In this document: positions 25,566-33,093 of the stretch, piece after piece
How the letters are laid out: the number at the start of each line of letters is the position of its first letter
Position numbering within the stretch: position 1 is the first letter of the stretch
NCBI GenBank assembly: GCA_023489135.1
Contig: JAMDCE010000485.1
Coordinates: 1-55,027 of the forward strand
Origin: Chloroflexota bacterium
GTDB taxonomy: Bacteria; Chloroflexota; Chloroflexia; JAMDCE01
Direction: 5' to 3'
Length of the DNA: 55,027 bases
The notes under the pieces: generated by a model
The model's database searches: none
Seen by the model: only the letters and a program-made list of their open reading frames with translations
What the model was told of the DNA's origin: nothing
Position numbers and translations under genes: made by a program

Positions 25566-25609
25566 GCAGAGAACGCAGAGAGAACAAGAAGAAACTCTGC
25601 GTTCTCTGC
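25566..25609. repeat. Inverted repeat of the GCAGAG foldback family
   Basis: Perfect 15-base arms GCAGAGAACGCAGAG (25566-25580) and CTCTGCGTTCTCTGC (25595-25609) around 14 bases, inside the catabolic operon. Similar to 16406-16511. The hairpin could tune expression of the three genes behind it. Confidence 0.7.
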
Positions 25610-25667
25610 ACCTCTGCGGTGAGTCGGAGCTTCTACTTAGAGTCAATGTGTGTTTTTGGAGGGTAAA

Positions 25668-26417
25668 GTGATCGACCTCTTACCGCGACACCAGCTGGGA
25701 TATGTGCTGCCGGTTACGGTGGCGGATGAGATATTCTACCAGTTCTATCGGGTGTTTCCGTCGGACTGTATTTTGGTGACCTATCCTATCGGACTCCAGA
25801 GCTTTACTCCTGAGGGGGTCAATGCCGCGCTGGAGCATTTCTGGGAGGCCTTTGATTTCCTCGTGGATCGGGGGGTAGAGCGAATCGTGCAGGGCGGAAT
25901 TCCCGTCTCGGCCCTGGCCGGTCGGCGGCGCATCCAAGCCATGTTGGAGGAAGCCGCTCGCCGCAGCAGTGTAATCGCCACCGCCGATTTCGAGGAGGTA
26001 ATCGAGGCTTTTCAAACGCTGGGCGTGCGTCGGGTGACCGTCGCGTCTAAGTGGGATGAAAGGCTTATGCGGGCCATCACGGCGTATCTGGCGGATGTCG
26101 GCATTGAGGTGGTGGGTCAATACGCCGAGCCCCACACGGCCCAGGAGGTGGTGGCAATCGCCGCTCGGGATGGCATTGACCTGGCGGTGCGCCTGGGGAG
26201 AGAGGCGTTACTAAGAACGCCTGACGCCGAGGGATTGCTGCTGGCCGGAGGGGCATGGTTGAGCTCGCAGGCTGTACCGATCCTGGAAGCCGAGTTCGGC
26301 AAGCCGGTGGTGACAAATCCCACCGCTACCTACTGGGCCGGCCTGCGCCAACTCGGCATTTGCAGCCCGATCAAGGGTTGGGGACGCTTGATCGATGGCC
26401 TCAATACCAACTCGTGA
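25668..26417 (+). CDS. Asp/Glu racemase-superfamily protein (maleate isomerase/arylmalonate decarboxylase-like) without catalytic cysteines
   Basis: 249 residues. The two-lobed fold is recognisable from R-I-V-Q-G-G-I-P-V-S (72-81), the central G-V-R-R-V-T-V-A-S-K-W-D hinge and G-K-P-V-V-T-N-P-T-A-T-Y-W (211-223), the last matching maleate isomerase and AMDase closely. Those enzymes use Cys at the ends of the first and third blocks. Here these positions are G-G-I-P and A-G-G-A-W; the only cysteines are C34 and C232. Chemistry must differ or be lost. GTG 25668 is chosen over 25650 because TTGGAGGG lies five bases before it. It is co-transcribed with the next two genes. Confidence 0.75.
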   Translation: MIDLLPRHQLGYVLPVTVADEIFYQFYRVFPSDCILVTYPIGLQSFTPEGVNAALEHFWEAFDFLVDRGVERIVQGGIPVSALAGRRRIQAMLEEAARRSSVIATADFEEVIEAFQTLGVRRVTVASKWDERLMRAITAYLADVGIEVVGQYAEPHTAQEVVAIAARDGIDLAVRLGREALLRTPDAEGLLLAGGAWLSSQAVPILEAEFGKPVVTNPTATYWAGLRQLGICSPIKGWGRLIDGLNTNS

Positions 26418-26435
26418 AGTATCAGGAGGTGTTTT

Positions 26436-27152
26436 ATGATTCGGATAGCATTTGTCGTTGGTGATTACCCTCCCGAGGAGCGCAAGCGTCGCATCGACGT
26501 GGCTCTCTCGTATTCATCTGCGGAAGTCGAAGTGGGCATCGTCTCGGTTCCGGCCACCCCTTACATTCACGGCCTGAGCCCGGCGGAAATCCAGCTGGCC
26601 GCCCCGTACTTCATCGAATCCTTTCGGCAGGCCGAGCGGGAAGGCTACGACGCCGTGGTGCCTCTGGGCTTCCTGGACCTCGGAGTTGACGGCGGCAAGT
26701 CCGCGGTAGATATCCCCGTGGTCGGCCCGATGGAGGCATCACTTCACATCGCCTCGCTAGTCGGCGACCGGTTTGGCCTGCTGGTGTACAATCCTCACCT
26801 GATCCCGCTGACCCGCGCCATCGTGCGTCGCTACGGAATGGAGTCCTGGATTGCTGGCATCCGCACCGTAGGGATCGACCTGCCGGACCTGGCGGCCAAC
26901 CACGACAGGGTGGTGGAGAACTTCGTCGCCGAGGCGCGTAAACTGATCAACGAGGATGGTGCCGACGTCATAATTCCTGCGGGCATCAGCCAGTGCCCGG
27001 TCCACATTAAGCCCGACTGGCTGCGTCAGGAGCTGGGCGTGCCGGTGGTCGAGGGCATCGGGTCTCCTATCCGTCTGGCAGCGACGCTCGTCTCCCTGGG
27101 TGTCAAGGTAAGCCGTGTGCGCTGGCCAAAATCCCCCAGCTTCGGAGCTTAG
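26436..27152 (+). CDS. Hydantoin racemase-family protein with altered cysteine motifs
   Basis: 238 residues of the Asp/Glu/hydantoin racemase family: D-A-V-V-P-L-G-F-L-D-L-G (72-83), I-P-V-V-G-P-M-E-A-S (93-102) and G-V-P-V-V-E-G-I (201-208). Hydantoin racemases normally have Cys at the G-C-F-x-D-P-G and L-G-C-A-G-M sites; here the first is G-F-L-D-L-G and the second P-A-G-I-S-Q-C, with only C187. An ATG at 26436 follows CAGGAGG. Together with the preceding gene it forms a tandem pair of related folds, possibly one heteromeric enzyme. Function unproven. Confidence 0.75.
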   Translation: MIRIAFVVGDYPPEERKRRIDVALSYSSAEVEVGIVSVPATPYIHGLSPAEIQLAAPYFIESFRQAEREGYDAVVPLGFLDLGVDGGKSAVDIPVVGPMEASLHIASLVGDRFGLLVYNPHLIPLTRAIVRRYGMESWIAGIRTVGIDLPDLAANHDRVVENFVAEARKLINEDGADVIIPAGISQCPVHIKPDWLRQELGVPVVEGIGSPIRLAATLVSLGVKVSRVRWPKSPSFGA

Positions 27153-28991
27153 TTGTTCTACCTTGAGCCTTCGCTCGACGATGTCAAAAACCTGATCGAC
27201 GTGTCCCGCGGTATCGAGCCGGCGGACCTGTATATTCGCGGGGGGATGGTGGCCAACGTCTATTCCGGCGAGTACCTGCGGGCGAACGTGGCGATCAAGA
27301 AAGACCGCATTGCCTACGTCGGAGTGAGCGAAGCCTCAGTCGGCCCGAATACCGAAGTGATCGATGCTTCGAGCAGATACCTCTGCCCCGGTTACATCGA
27401 GCCGCACACTCACGCCTGCGCGATCTATAACACCGTCGAGTGGTGCCGGAAGGTTCTGCCGCTCGGTACCACAGCCGTCTTTAACGATTCGGTGCCTTAT
27501 CTCGTGCTGCTGAAAGATGAAGCTTTCGAAAAGATCCTGGCCGACATGAGCGCTCTGCCGGTCAAGATCTTCTGGGGGCCCCGCGTCGTTCCGCCGAGTC
27601 CGATGGCCGATCAGGACGTAAACTATGCCGCCGCGCGCATCAGCCGATTTCTCGATCTTCCTTACACTTACGGCACCTTCGAGGTACAGCAGTGGGCCAC
27701 GTTGATCGAAGACGGTCGGTTCCTGGTAGAGCGTATCCTGGACGCGCACAAGGGGGGGAAGCGAGTGGATGCTCACACGGCGGGGGCCTCTTACGAGAAG
27801 CTGAACCCGATCCTAGCGGCGGGGTTGGATTCCTGCCACGAGCCCATCGACGCTCAGCAGGCATTGGATAGGTTACGCCTGGGAATGTACGTGTTTCTAC
27901 GTGGTAGCTCGCTGCGCGAAGACCTGAGCGAGCTTCTGCGCGTGGTGACCGAAAACAGGGTAGATACCGGCAGGCTGGCACTTACTACCGACGGATCGAG
28001 CCCCGCTTACATCGCAGACAGAGGATCGGTAGAGCACCTGGCCGATCTGGCCGTGGAAGCGGGCGTGGACCCAATGACTGCCCTGCAGATGATCAGCCTC
28101 AACCCGGCCACCTATTTTCATCTGGACCAGTTCCTCGGAGGGATCGCTCCAGGCAGAATGGCCGATATCGCCATCAATCCCCGACCGGACCGTTTCAAGC
28201 CGGACATGGTGATAGCCAGCGGCCGGGTAGCGGCCCGGGAAGGCCGGGTCGTGATGGATTTTCCGGCCATAGACTGGGACCAGTACGATTTCGATCGACC
28301 GATGCTTCCCCACGGCACTCGCATCAAGCCGGAAGACGTGATGGTGCGCGCGGAAGAAGTTGCTCCCACTTACCCGATGATGGACCTGGTGATGGCGGCC
28401 ATTACCAGGCGGCACGACGTGGAGCTGCCGGTCACCGATGGGTTCGTGGACCTGAGCCGGAGCGAGGGACTGGTGTACGCCTCTTTGCTGGACAGGCACG
28501 GGGAATGGGCTACCAACGGCATCATCAAGGGATTCGCCGCGGACGTGCAAGGCCTGGCAACCTCGTACACTCCGACTAGCTGCGTGATCGTGCTGGGTAG
28601 GAGCGCCGATGCGATGACTCTGGCGGCCAACCGCCTCTATGAGATTGGCGGGGGGCTGATCCTCGCCGAGAATGACCGGATCATTTTCGAGCTGCCCCTG
28701 GAGATAGGTGGCGCCATGTCCAAGCAGACCTTCGACGTCGTTGTGGATCGGACGCGTGAGCTGGCCAACCTGCTACGTGAGCGTGGTTACTGCCACGAGG
28801 AGTTTCTCTACACCACGCTGTTCCTGAACTGCAATTTCCTGCCAGAGATAAGATTAACATTCGACGGCTTGTACGATGTGAAAAACCGCCAGGTGCTGAG
28901 GCCCCGGAGAATGCAGGTGCCCGCGTGCCAGCCCGGGAGTCCAAAAACGAACTCGATTCCCTCAGCACGAAAAGCCTCGACAACGGCTTGA
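27153..28991 (+). CDS. Adenine deaminase-like amidohydrolase with a foreign C-terminal tail
   Basis: 612 residues of the Ade family (amidohydrolase superfamily). Seen: V-I-D-A-S-S-R-Y-L-C-P-G-Y-I-E-P-H-T-H metal motif (about 69-87), H-T-A-G-A-S, C-H-E-P-I-D-A, L-R-L-G-M-Y-V-F-L-R, L-T-T-D-G-S-S, G-G-I-A-P-G-R-M-A-D-I, and the C-terminal Ade domain with E-N-D-R-I-I-F-E-L. Adenine deaminase has P-G-F-I-D-x-H-x-H and C-terminal metal residues; substitutions here and the operon context leave the substrate open (an amide, hydantoin-like ring or purine). The TTG start directly follows the upstream stop. Residues after about 587 appear to come from an inverted foreign fragment, so the original end was probably near 28912. 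Confidence 0.78.
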   Translation: MFYLEPSLDDVKNLIDVSRGIEPADLYIRGGMVANVYSGEYLRANVAIKKDRIAYVGVSEASVGPNTEVIDASSRYLCPGYIEPHTHACAIYNTVEWCRKVLPLGTTAVFNDSVPYLVLLKDEAFEKILADMSALPVKIFWGPRVVPPSPMADQDVNYAAARISRFLDLPYTYGTFEVQQWATLIEDGRFLVERILDAHKGGKRVDAHTAGASYEKLNPILAAGLDSCHEPIDAQQALDRLRLGMYVFLRGSSLREDLSELLRVVTENRVDTGRLALTTDGSSPAYIADRGSVEHLADLAVEAGVDPMTALQMISLNPATYFHLDQFLGGIAPGRMADIAINPRPDRFKPDMVIASGRVAAREGRVVMDFPAIDWDQYDFDRPMLPHGTRIKPEDVMVRAEEVAPTYPMMDLVMAAITRRHDVELPVTDGFVDLSRSEGLVYASLLDRHGEWATNGIIKGFAADVQGLATSYTPTSCVIVLGRSADAMTLAANRLYEIGGGLILAENDRIIFELPLEIGGAMSKQTFDVVVDRTRELANLLRERGYCHEEFLYTTLFLNCNFLPEIRLTFDGLYDVKNRQVLRPRRMQVPACQPGSPKTNSIPSARKASTTA

Positions 28992-29011
28992 GAGATGTCT
29001 CTCGCCACCAT
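28913..29011 (-). pseudogene. Remnant: N-terminus of a thiamine-pyrophosphate-dependent enzyme
   Basis: Minus-strand codons from ATG 29011 give a typical start of an acetolactate-synthase/benzoylformate-type enzyme: A-V-V-E-A-F-R-A-E-G-I-E-F-V-F-G-L-P-G then H-A-G-T-C, after which the frame runs into the antisense of the amidohydrolase gene. Only about 33 codons remain. The junction near 28912 marks a deletion or rearrangement that also created the tail of the amidohydrolase. Confidence 0.5.
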
Positions 29012-29022
29012 ACGTCAGCACA

Positions 29023-29253
29023 CTTCCCCAAAGCTCTCGACCGTCTTGTGACTCCAAGAACAATAGCTATGGCGGGGGACTCTTCAACCGTAGGTATCTC
29101 AAAGAACTCTGTTCTAAGGGTCTTACTGAGGACGTCAAGCAAGATCCCTACTTGACGGAGTTCAGCGCAGCAGAGCGCCTTTTCCCAGTCAATATCAAGT
29201 TCTCGACGTTTCTTCCGGTAGACGGTCCGAACTAATCCTTCGATTATATATAG
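29023..29253 (-). pseudogene. Remnant: C-terminal part of a transposase (IS1634/IS4-like guess)
   Basis: Minus-strand open stretch of about 75 codons reading R-T-V-Y-R-K-K-R-R-E-L-D-I-D-W-E-K-A-L, L-R-Q-V, L-S-K-T-L-R-T-E-F and A-I-A-I-V-L-G-V. The W-E-x-A-L ... L-R-T-E ... L-G-V order is typical of the tail of DDE transposases of the IS1634/IS4 kind. No start, catalytic core or clear terminal repeats remain. It borders the thiamine-enzyme fragment, so an old insertion probably drove the rearrangement. Family assignment is tentative. Confidence 0.4.
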
Positions 29254-29283
29254 GGTCGAGACGCGGCACGCTGCGTCTCGACC
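29254..29283. terminator. Perfect hairpin between convergent amidohydrolase and ubiD genes
   Basis: Eleven-base arms GGTCGAGACGC and GCGTCTCGACC with an eight-base loop. It lies about 30 bases after the ubiD stop on the minus strand. No T run, so possibly a processing or stabilising hairpin rather than an intrinsic terminator. Confidence 0.45.
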
Positions 29284-29311
29284 AGAGCAGTACAGACTAT
29301 GTGCTCAGGGA

Positions 29312-30766
29312 TTACTTTATTCCGTATTGGGCCCACTTCTCCGTGACAAGTTTCATTGTCTCCTTGTCGGGATAGGCCACCGGCGCGAATTTCTCCCCGA
29401 ACAGTTTTTCCGACCTTGGCTTGTCGATTGGCTTGGTGGCATCTATTAGCATTCTGGTGCCTTTGTTACCTCCATATCCCAATCGCTCGGTTGGGTGGAC
29501 GATTGGGTCGAGAGGGCTTATCCATCCGGGATAGGTGATGATGTCGCGCGTGGGATCTACGCGGTAGGCGATGGCCCAGAACACCCTACCAAGGTCGTAT
29601 ATATCCACGTCTTCATCACACACGATGATGTTTTTGCCGATCTGGGTGGACAATCCCAGGCCCCAGATGTTGGCGGCGACTTGAGGAACCTGGCCGTAGT
29701 AGCTGTTATCAACCTGGACGATTATGTTGGCGTAGGCGACACTGGCATCGGCATTGACGCCGGTGATGCCGGTCATCCTCTCCTCCAGAAGGTCCCACAG
29801 TATCCCGCTGTGTGTCACCGCGGCCGTCCGGTGATCTTCAGTAATGGGAATACCGGTGAGCGTTCCTTGGAAGATAGGGTTGTTCCTGAAGGTGATGCAG
29901 CTGACCTTGAAAACCGGGCGCTGGCTCGGGCCGCCGTAGTGGCCGGTGTACTCGGCAAACGGGCCATCGTTCTTGAAGGTCGTTACGTCGGTGACCAACT
30001 CACCTTCGATTACAATCTCAGACGATGCCGGCACCCGAAGGTCCACCGTCTCGCACTTGACTACTTCGAGCGGTTCCTGTTTCAGGGCGCCTACGATATC
30101 CCATTCATCCACGCCCATTGGAACCGGGGCCGCGCCGACAAAGGGCATCAGTGGCTCGCCGCCGATGGCTATCGCCATGGGCATGTTTTTGCCTTGCCTG
30201 CGCCAGCTCCGCCAGTGGTGCCAGATGTGCTGGCCCTGGGCCACCGACATGCTGGTGCTGGCCTTATCGTGAATTACCGCTCGATAAACCCCCACGTTCT
30301 CCCAGCCGGTGTTGGCATCCTTGGTCACCACGCCGTCGAAGGTGCTGATATATCTTCCCCCGTCCAGCTTATGCCATTTGGGAACCGGGAGCTGGAAGAG
30401 GTCCACGTCGTCACCCTTCAGGATGTTTTCCTTGCACGGGCCCGTTTCGACGAGAACCGGCTTGATGGGCTTTCTGGTACGTTCTCTCCAGACCATAATG
30501 AGGTCCCTGTACGACGTGTTGGCGGGCAAGCCCAGAGCGAGGGCGATCCTATCGTAGGTACCCAGCGAGTTCGTGAAGAGCTTTGTGCAAAGCGTGTTCT
30601 TGTGGTCCTTGATGTTCTCGAAAAGGAGCGCAGGACCTTTGGTATCGAGGGTTTCCCGGAGTATACCACCGATTTCGAGGTTCCAGTCCACCTCGGTCTT
30701 AACCCTGGCCAGCTTGCCTTCCTTCTCAAGTTTGTCGATCCATTCCCTTTGATCACGGTAAGCCAT
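29312..30766 (-). CDS. UbiD-family (de)carboxylase
   Basis: 484 residues of the prenylated-FMN-dependent UbiD family, which reversibly (de)carboxylates aromatic, heteroaromatic or unsaturated acids. The prFMN/metal-binding stretch V-G-V-Y-R-A-V-I-H-D-K is at 158-168, H-I-W-H-H-W at 180-185 and the catalytic glutamate in G-P-F-A-E-Y-T-G-H-Y (E272). Length is typical. No ubiX-like prenyltransferase is in the window. ATG 30766 follows AAGGAG. The upstream promoter carries a TetR-type operator matching that of the crotonase operon, so it probably adds or removes carboxylate on the same substrate. Confidence 0.9.
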   Translation of the reverse strand: MAYRDQREWIDKLEKEGKLARVKTEVDWNLEIGGILRETLDTKGPALLFENIKDHKNTLCTKLFTNSLGTYDRIALALGLPANTSYRDLIMVWRERTRKPIKPVLVETGPCKENILKGDDVDLFQLPVPKWHKLDGGRYISTFDGVVTKDANTGWENVGVYRAVIHDKASTSMSVAQGQHIWHHWRSWRRQGKNMPMAIAIGGEPLMPFVGAAPVPMGVDEWDIVGALKQEPLEVVKCETVDLRVPASSEIVIEGELVTDVTTFKNDGPFAEYTGHYGGPSQRPVFKVSCITFRNNPIFQGTLTGIPITEDHRTAAVTHSGILWDLLEERMTGITGVNADASVAYANIIVQVDNSYYGQVPQVAANIWGLGLSTQIGKNIIVCDEDVDIYDLGRVFWAIAYRVDPTRDIITYPGWISPLDPIVHPTERLGYGGNKGTRMLIDATKPIDKPRSEKLFGEKFAPVAYPDKETMKLVTEKWAQYGIK

Positions 30767-30861
30767 CTACCACTCCTTATTAAACGAATTGCAGTTCGAT
30801 CAACTCAATAAGCCCGGAAGAATGACTGTCTGCACCCTAGTTGACTTGCAGGCAAGGCACC

Positions 30862-30875
30862 ACCGACCATTCGGT
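30862..30875. promoter_or_regulatory. TetR-type operator, copy 2 (ubiD)
   Basis: ACCGAC-CA-TTCGGT, one mismatch from the perfect palindromes at 18604 and 30987. Read on the ubiD strand it is preceded by CCT and followed by GG, as at the other copies. It lies about ten bases after the predicted ubiD start point. Confidence 0.7.
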
Positions 30876-30890
30876 AGGTGATGTGAGCCT

Positions 30891-30919
30891 AAGATAGCAG
30901 CTTTTGGGTTCAATGTCAA
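30891..30919 (-). promoter_or_regulatory. ubiD promoter
   Basis: On the minus strand TTGACA (30919-30914), 17-base spacer, TATCTT (30896-30891). Confidence 0.7.
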
Positions 30920-30951
30920 CAATATTGAGGCGCGTTTGACTGAAAAATGCG

Positions 30952-30980
30952 TTGACATTCCAGTAAGTGGATGGTATGCT
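30952..30980 (+). promoter_or_regulatory. tetR promoter
   Basis: TTGACA (30952-30957), 17-base spacer, TATGCT (30975-30980). The operator at 30987 covers the start point. Confidence 0.75.
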
Positions 30981-30986
30981 TACCCT

Positions 30987-31000
30987 ACCGACCAGTCGGT
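30987..31000. promoter_or_regulatory. TetR-type operator, copy 3 (tetR autoregulation)
   Basis: Perfect ACCGAC-CA-GTCGGT, with the same CCT before and GG after as the crotonase copy. It overlaps the predicted transcription start of the tetR gene, which implies autorepression. Confidence 0.75.
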
Positions 31001-31086
31001 GGTACCTTGGCCTTGCCATCCTGCCTGTTTCGGTCGGCGAGAGATTGTCTTGTGACTGATGATAGTGACGATGGAAAGGGCGTGCA

Positions 31087-31713
31087 TTGGCAACTAAAGC
31101 GGATAATCTCGGTTCCACTGGCGAGACAAACGATTCTACCCCCACTAGAGAGACGTTGAATATCAACGATGTGCTCAAGACGGCTGCCACGCTGATTCGC
31201 CAGCGCGGATACCACGGAACCTCGATGCAGGACATTGCTGATGCTCTCGGTATCCGCAAGTCTAGCCTGTATCATCACGTTAAGACCAAGCAGGATATGC
31301 TGTTCCTCATTCTTAACGAAGCCATAGAGGGCGTTACCAGGGGAATCCTGGAGGTGCATGCCCAGGATCTCCGCCCGAGTGAAAAGCTTCATCTGGCCAT
31401 CAGGAACCATTTGATACTGCTCGAAGAGAGGCAGGAGTCGATTGGCGTACTGCTGAGAGAGCGCAACTCCCTTGATCCGGAATACTCAAAAGTATACATT
31501 CCCAAGCGCAAGCGATATGAGAAGGAGTTTCAGAGAATAATCGAAGAAGGGATCAAGGAAGGCGAGTTTCGAGCCGTAGACGTCAAGACGACAACCTATG
31601 CCATTCTAGGAATGTGCAACTGGATGGTCCAGTGGTACTCGCCCAAAGGACAGAAAAGCATGGACGAGTTCGTCGAGCTGTTCACGGACCTGGCTATGCG
31701 CATGTTGACCTAA
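31087..31713 (+). CDS. TetR-family transcriptional repressor
   Basis: 208 residues. An N-terminal 20-residue Thr/Ser/Asp-rich tail precedes a TetR DNA-binding domain (about 25-72) with R-G-Y-H-G-T-S-M-Q-D-I-A and L-G-I-R-K-S-S-L-Y-H-H-V. The C-terminal helices resemble the FadR/PaaR/KstR-type acyl-CoA sensing regulators. The TTG at 31087 sits behind GGAAAGG. Its own promoter and those of ubiD and the crotonase operon share one palindrome, so it is the likely regulator of all three, with derepression by a CoA thioester or acid as an inference. Confidence 0.88.
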   Translation: MATKADNLGSTGETNDSTPTRETLNINDVLKTAATLIRQRGYHGTSMQDIADALGIRKSSLYHHVKTKQDMLFLILNEAIEGVTRGILEVHAQDLRPSEKLHLAIRNHLILLEERQESIGVLLRERNSLDPEYSKVYIPKRKRYEKEFQRIIEEGIKEGEFRAVDVKTTTYAILGMCNWMVQWYSPKGQKSMDEFVELFTDLAMRMLT

Positions 31714-31754
31714 AGTGCATTGATGCTCTCCCTGTCCCCTTGTCCCTTGCCAGA

Positions 31755-31782
31755 TTGACAAATCGAACCGACCTGCTAACAT
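31755..31782 (+). promoter_or_regulatory. Promoter of the thiolase-like/DUF35 genes
   Basis: TTGACA (31755-31760), a 16-base spacer, TAACAT (31777-31782). I see no ACCGAC-type operator here, so these genes may respond differently from tetR and ubiD. Confidence 0.5.
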
Positions 31783-31836
31783 TAGGTTAAGAGAATCCTC
31801 ATTCTTCTCCTACAATTCGACAAAGGAGACCGAGAC

Positions 31837-33090
31837 GTGAGACCTGTCTACATGGTATCCGGTGGTGTCACCAAGTTTCGGAAGGCCTCCCCGGACAAGG
31901 ATTTCCGCTATATGGTCAAAGAGGCCTTCGACTATGCGATGAGCGACGTTCCCAACCTCGCCCTCGAAGCTATCGACGGCAGCGTTGCCTCCTATTTCTC
32001 GGATCACTTCACCCGACAGTTGATGGCAGGAATCATGGTCCACGACTACCTGGGCCTGTGCCCCAGGCCGAGCAAGCGAATCGAGGGTGGCGGGGCCACC
32101 GGAGGGCTGTGCTTTCAGGCAGGGTGGGAAGCCGTGGCCTCGGGCAGAATGGACGTGTGCGTGGCCTATGGATTCGAAACGATGTCCCACGTCAACACGT
32201 GGAAGGGCAACGAGTTCATCGCCCTGGCGTCCGACACCAACTTCGACTTCCCGGTGGGCGGCTTTTACAGCGGTTACTACGCCATGATGGTGCAGAGACA
32301 CATGCACGAGTTCGGCACCACCGTCGAGCAACTGGCCAAGGTGTCGATCAAGAACCACGGCAACGCCATGCACAACCCCTACGCTCAGAGCCCTATGCAG
32401 CTGACCGTCGCGGATGTCAGGTCATCGACGATGGTCGCCACCCCGCTGACGATGCTGGACATCTGCACTATGTCCGACGGAGCGGCGGTCGCCATTCTGG
32501 CCTCCGAAGAGGCCGCGGCCAGGCTCACCGATAGGCCGGTGAAGATAACCGGGGTGGGCACCGGAACGGATGCCATGCGCATGTCCGATAGGCCTCACGG
32601 CAAAGTTATCCTGCTGCCTCACGAGTCCGAAAAGGACTACCAGAACCTGAAGTATCCCGGCGTCCATTCATTCAGGGCTGGGCGAGAGGCCTCCAGGCAG
32701 GCTTACCGGATGGCGGGCGTACAGAATCCTCTCGAGGAGCTGGATTTCGTGGAGCTTCACGACGCCTACACTTCCTCGGAGATTCAGACCTACGAGGATA
32801 TGGGCCTGTGCAAGTATGGAGAGGGAGGGCGATTCATCGACGAAGGACACTCCACGTTGGAGGGCAAGGTCCCGGTGAACCCTTCGGGCGGGCTACTCGC
32901 CTGCGGGCATCCGGTCGGCGCCACCGGGCTGATGCAAGCGGTATTCGCCTTCTGGCAGCTTCAGGACACGATCTCCAAGCATATGGGCAGCGACAAGCTC
33001 CAGATAAAGAACGCCAAGCGAGGCGCCATTCACAGCCACGCCGGCACGGGCACTTACGTCACCGTGAGCATTCTGGAAAGGGGGTTCTAA
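31837..33090 (+). CDS. Thiolase-like protein (SCP-x/lipid-transfer type) lacking the nucleophilic cysteine
   Basis: 417 residues with the thiolase fold: E-G-G-G-A-T-G-G (83-90), H-D-A-Y-T-S-S-E at about 308 and C-G-H-P-V-G-A-T-G at about 358. In true thiolases the first block is E-x-A-C-A-S-G; here Cys is Gly86, and the final Cys block is H-A-G-T-G. The catalytic His remains. Cys-less members paired with a DUF35 protein include the Ltp2-type retro-aldolases of steroid side-chain breakdown, so carbon-carbon cleavage without acyl-enzyme is a plausible role. GTG 31837 follows AAAGGAGA; the DUF35 gene follows at three bases. Confidence 0.82.
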   Translation: MRPVYMVSGGVTKFRKASPDKDFRYMVKEAFDYAMSDVPNLALEAIDGSVASYFSDHFTRQLMAGIMVHDYLGLCPRPSKRIEGGGATGGLCFQAGWEAVASGRMDVCVAYGFETMSHVNTWKGNEFIALASDTNFDFPVGGFYSGYYAMMVQRHMHEFGTTVEQLAKVSIKNHGNAMHNPYAQSPMQLTVADVRSSTMVATPLTMLDICTMSDGAAVAILASEEAAARLTDRPVKITGVGTGTDAMRMSDRPHGKVILLPHESEKDYQNLKYPGVHSFRAGREASRQAYRMAGVQNPLEELDFVELHDAYTSSEIQTYEDMGLCKYGEGGRFIDEGHSTLEGKVPVNPSGGLLACGHPVGATGLMQAVFAFWQLQDTISKHMGSDKLQIKNAKRGAIHSHAGTGTYVTVSILERGF

Positions 33091-33093
33091 ATA

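Larger units (their letters stand above)
30767..31086. promoter_or_regulatory. Divergent ubiD-tetR control region
   Basis: A 320-base gap holding two back-to-back promoters, each with its own operator (listed separately). Both -35 boxes are TTGACA with 17-base spacers and both operators cover or follow the start point. Beyond these I see no gene here. Confidence 0.7.

Noticed and set aside
29034..29155. Plus-strand frame resembling the start of an ADP-forming acyl-CoA synthetase (V-T-P-R-T-I-A-M-A-G)
   Set aside because: The opposite strand gives a longer and better transposase-like match over the same bases, and no downstream CoA-ligase sequence follows.
29495..30811. Long plus-strand open frame opposite ubiD
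   Set aside because: It is the antisense shadow of a clear UbiD gene and has no protein-like motifs.
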